8,487 nt of DNA from Bordetella sp. (GTDB lineage: Bacteria > Pseudomonadota > Gammaproteobacteria > Burkholderiales > Burkholderiaceae_B): the NCBI GenBank assembly GCA_027450125.1, contig DAIDKG010000021.1, positions 1 through 8,487 of the forward strand. The letters run 5' to 3'. Each line of letters opens with the position of its first letter. The stretch's first letter is position 1. This document shows, piece after piece, positions 1-5,754 of the stretch. The notes under the pieces are model-generated. The model was not told the origin of the DNA. It worked only from the letters and a program-made list of their open reading frames with translations, and searched no databases. A program made the position numbers and the translations under genes.

Positions 1-648
1 GCCCAGGCGGCGGCCGAGCGCATCGCCCGGGAAGTGCTGCCGCGCGGCTTCAAGATCGAGTGGACCGACCTGGCCTATCAGCAGATGCTGGCCGGCAACG
101 CCGGCTTGTGGGTGTTTCCCATCAGCGTGCTGCTGGTCTTCCTGGTGCTGGCCGCGCTGTATGAGAGCCTGACCTTGCCGCTGGCGGTGATCATGATCGT
201 GCCCATGAGCATCCTGGCCGCGCTCACGGGCGTGTGGCTCACCCACGGCGACAACAACATCTTCACCCAGATCGGCCTGATGGTGCTGGTGGGGCTGTCG
301 GCCAAGAACGCGATCCTGATCGTGGAGTTCGCCCGCGAACTGGAAATGCAGGGCAGCACGCCGATGGCGGCCGCCATCGAGGCCTGCCGGCTGCGGCTGC
401 GGCCCATCCTGATGACCTCCATCGCATTCATCATGGGCGTGGTGCCGCTGGCGCTTTCCACCGGCGCGGGCGCGGAAATGCGCCATGCCATGGGCGTGGC
501 CGTGTTCTTCGGCATGCTCGGCGTGACGCTGTTCGGCCTGTTCCTGACGCCGGTTTTCTATGTGCTGCTGCGCAAGCTGGGCCGTGGCGCCCTGCACTCG
601 GCCGCGCGCCACGACGCGCCCCTGCGCCACGTCAACGCCGAACATTGA
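1..648 (+). CDS. RND multidrug efflux transporter, inner-membrane pump (3' part only)
   Basis: This is the C-terminal 215 residues of a proton-driven resistance-nodulation-division pump (HAE1 family, AcrB/MexB type). The reading frame is open from base 1, so the start lies outside the window; the full protein is normally about 1,030-1,050 residues. The visible part begins in the last periplasmic stretch (RGFKIEWTDLAYQQM, comparable to the AcrB segment before TM8). It then covers the last five membrane helices, TM8-TM12. Clear family signatures are LAALYES, GLSAKNAILIVEFA and RLRPILMTSIAFIMGVVPLA, followed by the STGAGAEMRHAMG loop. The protein ends in a short hydrophilic tail of about 20 residues (to HVNAEH). 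The outer-membrane channel gene follows after 11 nt, so the two are surely cotranscribed; an adaptor (MexA-like) gene is expected upstream. The substrate cannot be read from this fragment. Family is certain; which RND subtype it is remains open. Confidence 0.96.
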   Translation, partial: AQAAAERIAREVLPRGFKIEWTDLAYQQMLAGNAGLWVFPISVLLVFLVLAALYESLTLPLAVIMIVPMSILAALTGVWLTHGDNNIFTQIGLMVLVGLSAKNAILIVEFARELEMQGSTPMAAAIEACRLRLRPILMTSIAFIMGVVPLALSTGAGAEMRHAMGVAVFFGMLGVTLFGLFLTPVFYVLLRKLGRGALHSAARHDAPLRHVNAEH

Positions 649-659
649 GGAATCCTTTC

Positions 660-2168
660 ATGACAAACACGATGCAAAACGGTCGGGCCGCGTCAGGTCG
701 GGCCGCACTGGGCTATGCCCTGATTCCCCTGCTGCTCGCGCTGGCCGGCTGCGCGGTGGGCCCCGACTATCACCGTCCGCAGGTCGACATGCCCGCCGCC
801 TACAAGGAAGCCGCGCCCGCACTGCCCACCGGCCAGGCCGGCAGCTGGCAGCAGGCCAGGCCGGCCGAAAGCGCGCTGCGCGGACAGTGGTGGAAGATAT
901 TCGGGGATCCCACGCTCGATGCGCTGGAAACGCAAGCGCAGGACGCCAACCAGAGCCTGAAGGCCGCCGCCGCGCGCCTGGGCCAGGCCCGTGCCCTGGT
1001 GCGCGATGCCAAGTCCGACCGCTATCCGCAACTGGATGCCGGGTTCGGCCCCACGCGCGAACGCGCCTCGCCCGCCTCTCAGGGCCGCCCAGACAATGGC
1101 GCGGCCACGAGCAGCACGTTGTGGCGCGCCCAGGCCTCGGTGTCCTATGAAGCCGACCTGTTCGGCCGCGTCGCATCCTCGGTGCAGGCCGCCACGGCCG
1201 ACGCCCAGCAAAGCGCCGCGCTGTATCGCTCGGTGCTGCTGGCCCTGCAGGCCGACGTGGCGCAGGGCTATTTCCAGGTGCGCGAGCTCGACGCCGAGCT
1301 GCAGATCTATCGCCGCACGGTCGATCTGCGCCGCAAGACCGTGGACCTGATCCGGCATCGCTACGATGCCGGCGACGTCGGCGAGCTGGACCTGGACCGC
1401 GCGCGCGCCGACCTGGAATCGGCGCGCGCCGAGCAGGCGGGCATCGCCCGCAAGCGGGCCGCGGCCGAGCACGCCCTGGCCGTCATGCTGGGCAAGGCGC
1501 CGGCCGAATTCAGCCTGCCGGCCCGGCCCATTTCCCGCATCGCGATCGACATCCCCGCCGGCCTGCCCTCCAGCCTGCTGGAACGCCGCCCCGACATCGC
1601 GGCCGCCGAACGCGCCATGGCCGCCGCCAATGCGCGCATCGGCGTCGCCAAGTCGGCCTTCTTTCCCAGCCTGATGCTGACCGGCGCGGGAGGCCTGGAG
1701 TCTTCTGCCCTGGGCGATCTGTTCAATTGGTCCAGCCGCACTTTCCTGCTCGGCCCGCTGGTGGGCACGGCGCTGTCGCTGCCCATTTTCGACGGCGGGC
1801 GGCGCCAGGCCAACCTGGACCGCGCCCGCGCCGTGTACAAGGAGGACGTTGCCGACTACCGCCAGACCGTGCTGACGGCCTTCCGCGAGGTCGAGGACAA
1901 TCTGGCCAGCCTGCGCCTGCTGCACGGCCAGACCGCCGCGCAGGATGCCGCGCTGCAGGCCGCGACCCGGGCGGCCCAGCTGTCGCAGGCGCAGTACCGC
2001 GAAGGGGCGGTCAGCTACCTGGATGTGCTCGACGCCGATCGCACCGCGCTGCAGCAGCAGCGCGCCTCGGCCCGGCTCGACGGCGACCGGGCGAGCACCG
2101 TGGTGAGCCTGATCCGCGCGCTGGGCGGCGGCTGGGGCCAGGACGCGCCGCGGGTCGCAGCCGAATAA
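660..2168 (+). CDS. RND efflux outer-membrane channel lipoprotein (OprM/NodT family)
   Basis: A 502-residue TolC-like outer-membrane factor that forms the exit duct of the RND pump encoded just upstream. The start at 660 is supported by a GAGGA ribosome site at 647-651, 8 nt before the ATG, and by the signal peptide it gives. That peptide has a basic N-terminus, a hydrophobic core at about residues 19-29 and a lipobox LAGC with the lipidated Cys31, followed by AVGPDYHRP, a hallmark of this family. Two outer-membrane efflux repeats follow, at about 85-275 and 300-490. The second contains the typical LLERRPDIAAAERAM (306-320) and RIGVAKSAFFPSLMLTG (326-342) segments. Length is normal for the family (about 470-510). 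No frameshift or missing segment is visible. The reading frame extends further upstream, overlapping the pump gene, but that extension is an artefact of high GC content. The symbol oprM would fit, but paralogues are common, so none is assigned. Confidence 0.96.
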   Translation: MTNTMQNGRAASGRAALGYALIPLLLALAGCAVGPDYHRPQVDMPAAYKEAAPALPTGQAGSWQQARPAESALRGQWWKIFGDPTLDALETQAQDANQSLKAAAARLGQARALVRDAKSDRYPQLDAGFGPTRERASPASQGRPDNGAATSSTLWRAQASVSYEADLFGRVASSVQAATADAQQSAALYRSVLLALQADVAQGYFQVRELDAELQIYRRTVDLRRKTVDLIRHRYDAGDVGELDLDRARADLESARAEQAGIARKRAAAEHALAVMLGKAPAEFSLPARPISRIAIDIPAGLPSSLLERRPDIAAAERAMAAANARIGVAKSAFFPSLMLTGAGGLESSALGDLFNWSSRTFLLGPLVGTALSLPIFDGGRRQANLDRARAVYKEDVADYRQTVLTAFREVEDNLASLRLLHGQTAAQDAALQAATRAAQLSQAQYREGAVSYLDVLDADRTALQQQRASARLDGDRASTVVSLIRALGGGWGQDAPRVAAE

Positions 2169-2169
2169 G

Positions 2170-2223
2170 GCGTGGCACATGCGCGTGGCACAATGGGTGC
2201 GACCCATAGACTGCCACGCGCAT
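2170..2223 (+). repeat. Perfect 12-bp inverted repeat with nested hairpin and repeated GCGTGGCA motif
   Basis: ATGCGCGTGGCA (2179-2190) and its exact reverse complement TGCCACGCGCAT (2212-2223) flank a 21-nt centre. That centre contains a second perfect inverted repeat, ATGGGT (2193-2198) and ACCCAT (2202-2207), around a GCG loop. As RNA this folds as an 18-bp two-part stem with a small internal loop. In addition GCGTGGCACA occurs twice as a direct repeat (2170-2179 and 2183-2192), so the motif GCGTGGCA is present three times, twice direct and once inverted. The element fills the gap between the channel gene stop (2168) and the nucleotidase start (2230). No T-tract follows it, so it is not a standard intrinsic terminator. 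It could be a transcript-end stabiliser, a 5' leader structure or a regulator-binding site. The repeat is seen directly; its function is unknown. Confidence 0.8.
2186..2200 (+). promoter_or_regulatory. Possible promoter: sigma54-like -24/-12, or extended -10, before the nucleotidase
   Basis: TGGCAC (2186-2191), five bases, then GTGC (2197-2200) matches the sigma54 -24/-12 pattern (TGGCAC-N5-TTGC) at 9 of 10 fixed positions, with the invariant GG and GC correctly spaced. The same bases also read as an extended -10 box, TG-G-CACAAT (2186-2194), although no convincing -35 box lies upstream. Either would start transcription a few bases into the 5' arm or loop of the hairpin and give a leader of about 20-30 nt before 2230. 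The element sits inside an inverted repeat, so the match may be incidental. I saw no activator gene in the window. Confidence 0.25.
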
Positions 2224-2229
2224 CCCTCC

Positions 2230-2793
2230 ATGATTATCCTGATCGACCAGGACGGCGTGCTCGCCGACTTCGAAAACGCCTTCATATCAGCGTGGCGCCA
2301 GCGCCACCCCGACATCGCGCCCGTGGCCTTCGAAGACCGCAAATCCTTCCACCTGCTCGAGGACTATCCGCCCGAGCTGCATGCCCGGGCCCAGGCCATT
2401 TACACCGCATCCGGCTTCATCCGCGACCTGCCGCCGGTTCCGGGCGCGGTCGAGGCATTCAAGGAAATGCTGGCGCTGGGCATGGACCTGCGCATCTGCA
2501 CCGCCCCCCTGCACCAGTACGAGAATTGCGTGGCCGAGAAATTCCAGTGGGTCGAACGCCACTTGGGCCGAGCGGCCACCGAACGCATCGTCATGACCCG
2601 CGACAAGACCCTGGTGCGGGGCGACATCCTCATCGACGACAAGCCCCATATCGAGGGCGCAGTGGCCCGTCCGTCCTGGCGCCATGTCGTCTACGACGCG
2701 CCCTACAACCGCCATGTCGCCGACCGCCCGCGCATGGTCTGGTCGGATTGGCGCAACGTGCTGGCAGGCCAGCTTTACGCCGCCGACGCCTAG
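2230..2793 (+). CDS. 5'(3')-deoxyribonucleotidase, NT5C-type HAD-family phosphatase
   Basis: A 187-residue cytoplasmic HAD-superfamily phosphatase of the 5' nucleotidase, deoxy (pyrimidine), C type, expected to remove phosphate from deoxynucleoside monophosphates. Motif I is at the very N-terminus, DQDGVLADF, with nucleophile Asp6 and acid/base Asp8. The motif II Thr is Thr91 in ICTAP, the motif III Lys is probably Lys126 (TRDKTL), and motif IV is LIDDKP with Asp136/Asp137. The C-terminal YNRH...WSDW segment also fits this family. The start at 2230 is chosen because relatives begin almost directly at the DxDG motif. It has no recognisable Shine-Dalgarno sequence. An in-frame ATG at 2179, preceded by AAGG, would add 17 residues, but it lies in the 5' arm of a perfect inverted repeat. 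The gene could be read through from the efflux operon (61-nt gap) or have its own promoter. Physiological substrate is not predictable from sequence. Confidence 0.87.
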   Translation: MIILIDQDGVLADFENAFISAWRQRHPDIAPVAFEDRKSFHLLEDYPPELHARAQAIYTASGFIRDLPPVPGAVEAFKEMLALGMDLRICTAPLHQYENCVAEKFQWVERHLGRAATERIVMTRDKTLVRGDILIDDKPHIEGAVARPSWRHVVYDAPYNRHVADRPRMVWSDWRNVLAGQLYAADA

Positions 2794-2807
2794 GGCCTGC
2801 CGACGCG

Positions 2808-4430
2808 TCAAGCGGCTGCCGGCTTCTCCAGCAGCGGATAGGCGAGCGCGCAAATGTGCGACTGGATGCGCACCAGGTCGCGCAGCGTATCCAGGTGCAG
2901 CGAGCTCGAGGCGACGCTGTCCGGCACGCCTGTACGCAGGCGTTCTAGGTGGCGCTCGCGGGCCGAGCGCTCCAGGCTCCGGATGGCGTGCTTGTCTGCG
3001 ATCACCTGGGCCGCGATCTGCGGCCGGCGCGACACGAGCAGCGCCTGGACGCGGTGAAAGCTGTCGATGACGGCATGATGCAGCGTGTTCAATTCTTCGG
3101 CGCCCTCGGCCGAGAAGTTCACCTGAGCCTTGATTTTCTTGCGCGCGGTTTCCAGCAGGTTCTTGTCGATGATGTCGCCGATATGCTCGAGATTGATCAC
3201 CGCGGTCATGATCGACGAGGCCCACTGGCGATCTTCCTCTTCGAGAGGCTCGCGGGTTATCTCGGTCACGTAATACTTGATCGCATCGTGCAGCATGTCG
3301 ACCGCGTCGTCCCGGCTGGCGATGTCGCCCAGGGTGCGGCGATCGTTGGCCAGCAATGCCGGCATGCTGTCGCGCAGCATCACTTCGACGATCTCGCCCA
3401 TGTGGCTTACCTCCCGCGCGGCGCAAGAGAGCGCCTGGGACGGAATGGGCAATACGCCTTCATCGAGATAGCGCGGCGCATTGGCGTCCTCGGGCAGCTG
3501 CAGCTCGGGCAGCATCCGCTCCAGCAGGCGCGCCACCGGATCGAGCAGGCCGATGAAAATGATCGCGATGACGATGTTCAGGCCGGTATGGAAGTCGGCG
3601 ATGATTCGGCCCGGATCGCCGGAGACCGCGTCGAGCATCCGCGCAAGCGGGCCGCAGGCCGAGATCAGCAGGACGCACACGCCGCCGCGCAGCAGCAGGT
3701 TGCCGGCCGGCAGCCTGCGCCGGCTTTTGTCGTTGCCTTTGGCGGCCTCGAAATAGGGATTGAGCGCGCTGCCCACGTTGGCGCCCAGGACCATGGCAAC
3801 CGCGGTGCTCATCGAAATGGTGTGCAGGCTCGCCATCGACATGACGAAGAGCACGATGGGAATACTGGAATGCGCAGCCCAGGTGAGCAGGCACGCCAGG
3901 GCGGCGTTGAGCACGGGCTCTCCCGCCAGCGCGCCGAGCACGGTGCGCAAGGCAGGCGCGGTCTCGGCCGGCTGCACCGTCGAGACGAGGATCGTCAGCG
4001 CGAGCAGCATCAGGCCCAGGCCGATCGACGCGCGGCCGATATCGCGGTTGCGCGAGCCCTTGCCCCTCTCGAAAAGCCACATGCCCACCAGCAGGCACAC
4101 GGGGGATATCCAGCTCAGGTCCAGCGCGAAGGCCTGGACGATCAGCGTCGAACCCACATTGGCGCCGAGCATGACGGCCAGGCCGGTGACCGGACGCATC
4201 AGGCCGCGCGCCGCGAACGAGGAAGCGATCATGCCGGTCGCCGTGCTGCTTTGCAGCGCCCCGGTAATCGCGAGCCCCGCGAAGAAAGCGTTGAAGCGGT
4301 TGCCCAGGCTCTTGGCCATGAAGCGCTTGAGCGACGCGCCGAAGGCGCGCATCAGCCCGGACTCGACCATGTGCAGGCCCCAGGTCAGCAGCGCGACGCC
4401 GCCCGCAAGATGAAGCACGATCAGGACCAC
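2808..4430 (-). CDS. Na/Pi cotransporter family protein with C-terminal PhoU-like domain
   Basis: A 540-residue inner-membrane protein of the sodium-dependent phosphate transporter (NptA/PNaS, YjbB-like) family. The membrane part, about residues 1-300, holds two related Na/Pi repeats. The first has GALQSSTATG (57-66) and GANVGSTL (89-96); the second has AAHSSIPIVL (185-194) and GANVGSALNP (216-225). The QSS-type and GANVG motifs form the substrate and ion sites in this family. Residues about 335-540 are cytoplasmic, alpha-helical and PhoU-like (RDDAVDML, INLEHIGDIID). The GTG start at 4430 is chosen because GGAGGGG lies 5-7 nt upstream and the protein then starts at the hydrophobic segment VVLIVLHLAGGVALL. 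A longer frame back to 4562 would add an Arg-rich, non-homologous-looking stretch with no ribosome site. No phosphate regulon genes are adjacent. The direction of phosphate movement (uptake or export) is not settled for such fused proteins. It converges with the nucleotidase gene, with a 14-nt gap. Confidence 0.92.
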   Translation of the reverse strand: MVLIVLHLAGGVALLTWGLHMVESGLMRAFGASLKRFMAKSLGNRFNAFFAGLAITGALQSSTATGMIASSFAARGLMRPVTGLAVMLGANVGSTLIVQAFALDLSWISPVCLLVGMWLFERGKGSRNRDIGRASIGLGLMLLALTILVSTVQPAETAPALRTVLGALAGEPVLNAALACLLTWAAHSSIPIVLFVMSMASLHTISMSTAVAMVLGANVGSALNPYFEAAKGNDKSRRRLPAGNLLLRGGVCVLLISACGPLARMLDAVSGDPGRIIADFHTGLNIVIAIIFIGLLDPVARLLERMLPELQLPEDANAPRYLDEGVLPIPSQALSCAAREVSHMGEIVEVMLRDSMPALLANDRRTLGDIASRDDAVDMLHDAIKYYVTEITREPLEEEDRQWASSIMTAVINLEHIGDIIDKNLLETARKKIKAQVNFSAEGAEELNTLHHAVIDSFHRVQALLVSRRPQIAAQVIADKHAIRSLERSARERHLERLRTGVPDSVASSSLHLDTLRDLVRIQSHICALAYPLLEKPAAA

Positions 4431-4435
4431 CCGCG

Positions 4436-4442
4436 CCCCTCC
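4436..4442 (-). promoter_or_regulatory. Ribosome binding site deciding the GTG start of the Na/Pi gene
   Basis: On the minus strand GGAGGGG lies here, 5 nt before the GTG at 4430 (7 nt counted from the GGAGG core). It is the only strong Shine-Dalgarno sequence in the gap and the main reason for preferring this non-ATG start over the in-frame ATG at 4562. Confidence 0.75.
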
Positions 4443-4453
4443 ATTCCGATTTT

Positions 4454-4480
4454 GGTTTAGGCCGATTCGGCGGTAGTTTA
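4454..4480 (-). promoter_or_regulatory. AT-richer segment with possible -10 boxes for the Na/Pi gene
   Basis: Read on the minus strand this segment has TAAACT (4480-4475) and TAAACC (4459-4454), separated by the inverted repeat GCCGA-A-TCGGC (4471-4461). It is the least GC-rich part of the gap between rodA and the Na/Pi gene. It lies about 25-50 nt before the GTG start, where a promoter would be expected. No good -35 box is seen 17 nt upstream of either hexamer, so the assignment is weak. Confidence 0.22.
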
Positions 4481-4506
4481 CGCTCGTGCGCGCGCCGGGA
4501 CCGCCT

Positions 4507-4605
4507 CGCGGACGATATCCGCGGCGGCGCTGGCGCCGCTCGGTCCGGCCGACATCGGCCATACGCCGCAGCGCTGCACCCTGCGTTGCAGGCGCATCCG
4601 GATGC
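4507..4605 (-). repeat. Run of consecutive short perfect inverted repeats downstream of rodA
   Basis: Six perfect inverted repeats lie one after another in 99 nt. They are CGCGGA-N5-TCCGCG (4507-4523), GCGGCGC-TG-GCGCCGC (4524-4539), GGCCGA-CA-TCGGCC (4547-4560), GCAGCGCTGC (4568-4577), CCTGC-GTT-GCAGG (4580-4592) and GCATCCGGATGC (4594-4605). They follow the rodA stop codon by about 10 nt on the minus strand. They could fold in the 3' end of the operon transcript as terminator or stabilising hairpins. No T-tract follows any of them, so they are not classic intrinsic terminators. Short palindromes are common by chance in DNA this rich in GC, so function is uncertain; the repeats themselves are directly visible. 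Nothing coding is supported in the 4431-4614 gap. Confidence 0.5.
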
Positions 4606-4614
4606 CGACGCGGA

Positions 4615-5754
4615 TCACTCGTTGACGATCTTGTAGCGCCGCACGCTCATCAGGATGCCGCAGGCCACGCCCATGGTGACCAAGGCCGTGCCGCCGTAGC
4701 TCATGAAAGGCAGCGGCACCCCCACTACGGGCAATATGCCTGTCACCATCCCGATGTTCACGAACACGTACAGGAACACCATCATGGTCACCGACCCCGA
4801 CAGCAGGCGGCCGAACTGCGTCGCGGCGCCGACCGCGATCGTCAGGCCGCGCGCGATAAGCAGGCTGTAAAGCACCAGGATCGCCACGCCGCCGTACAGG
4901 CCGAACTCTTCCGAATAGACCGCATAGATGAAGTCGGTCGTGTGCTCGGGAATGAAGTCCAGATGGCTTTGCGTGCCCTTCATGTAGCCCTTGCCGTACA
5001 GCCCTCCGGACCCCACCGCGATCATCGACTGGATGGTGTGGAATCCCTTGCCCAGGGGATCGGTGTTGGGGTCCAGCAGCGTGCATATCCGGTGCTTCTG
5101 GTAGTCGTGCAGCCCGGGCCAGGCCACATTCGGACTGCACAGCGCGCTCTCGTTGTAGACCACCGCGCCGATGCCGATCACGCAGGCCAGCACGACCGGG
5201 ATCAGCAGCTTGAACGACAGGCCGGCGAAATAGATCACGAAAAAGCCCGCGCCGAACACCAGCAGGGCCGTACCCAGGTCGGGCTGCATCATGATCAGGC
5301 CGCAGGGCAGCGCCAGCAGCAGGCCTGCCACGAAAAAGTCGCGTATGCGCACCGCACCCTCGTGGCGATGGAAATACCATGCCAGCATCAGCGGCACGGC
5401 GATTTTCATCATCTCCGAAGGCTGGATGCGTGTGAAGCCGATGCTCAGCCAGCGCGTCGCGCCCTTGCTGGTCACCCCGGCGAAATGCACGGCCACGAGC
5501 AGCGCGATGCCCAGCAGGTAGGCCGGCACCGCCAGGCGCATGAGCCGGTTGGGCGGAATCAGCGCCACGATCCACATGGCCGCCAGCGCCACCAGGAAAT
5601 TGCGCGCCTGGCCCATGAAATGGCCATCGGCGGTGCCGCTCGCAGCCGAATACATCACCGTCATGCCCAGCGCCGCGCACAGCACCAGGATGAACACCAG
5701 GGGCCAGTCCAGCGCCGTGATCACATGCCGCAACAGCTGAACCACGCGTTTCAT
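4615..5754 (-). CDS. rodA: RodA, SEDS-family peptidoglycan glycosyltransferase
   Basis: A 379-residue polytopic inner-membrane enzyme (also called MrdB) that polymerises lipid II into glycan strands for lateral wall growth, as partner of PBP2. Family signatures are all present: GATRWLSIGFTRIQPSE (98-114), MMQPDLGTA (155-163), DPLGKGFHTIQS (232-243) and FIPEHTTDFIYA (267-278). Asp274 in the last of these corresponds to the conserved SEDS catalytic Asp. PLPFMSYGGTA (347-357) follows. Some ten membrane segments can be seen. Length is typical (370-385). The ATG overlaps the mrdA stop as ATGA, and GGAGGT lies 5 nt upstream, so start and translational coupling are well supported. One oddity is a longer loop before HDYQ, at about 200-215, carrying Cys206, with Cys224 just after it. 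RodA rather than FtsW is inferred from the mreCD-mrdA context and the HDYQ/DP-DPLG region. Confidence 0.97.
   Translation of the reverse strand: MKRVVQLLRHVITALDWPLVFILVLCAALGMTVMYSAASGTADGHFMGQARNFLVALAAMWIVALIPPNRLMRLAVPAYLLGIALLVAVHFAGVTSKGATRWLSIGFTRIQPSEMMKIAVPLMLAWYFHRHEGAVRIRDFFVAGLLLALPCGLIMMQPDLGTALLVFGAGFFVIYFAGLSFKLLIPVVLACVIGIGAVVYNESALCSPNVAWPGLHDYQKHRICTLLDPNTDPLGKGFHTIQSMIAVGSGGLYGKGYMKGTQSHLDFIPEHTTDFIYAVYSEEFGLYGGVAILVLYSLLIARGLTIAVGAATQFGRLLSGSVTMMVFLYVFVNIGMVTGILPVVGVPLPFMSYGGTALVTMGVACGILMSVRRYKIVNE

Noticed and set aside
693..2342. Long minus-strand open frame opposite the outer-membrane channel gene
   Set aside because: It is a shadow in GC-rich DNA with no family motifs; the plus strand encodes a complete lipoprotein channel with signal peptide.
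2790..2793. CTAG tetranucleotide, the core of the IS481 target site in Bordetella
   Set aside because: It is an empty tetranucleotide; there is no inverted terminal repeat, transposase or target duplication in the window.
2782..2809. Possible bidirectional terminator between the convergent nucleotidase and Na/Pi genes
   Set aside because: Only a 5-bp GACGC/GCGTC pair and an 8-bp direct repeat GCCGACGC are present, with no T-tracts on either strand; too weak to call.
2949..4460. Long plus-strand open frame opposite the Na/Pi gene
   Set aside because: Composition (His, Gln, Arg, Ala-rich, no hydrophobic pattern) is typical of the antisense of a GC-rich membrane-protein gene. The minus-strand frame has clear Na/Pi and PhoU motifs.
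4431..4562. N-terminal extension of the Na/Pi protein to the ATG at 4562
   Set aside because: The added 44 residues are Arg/Gly-rich, lack a ribosome site and run through a cluster of palindromes. The GTG at 4430 has GGAGGGG in the right place and gives a family-like N-terminus.
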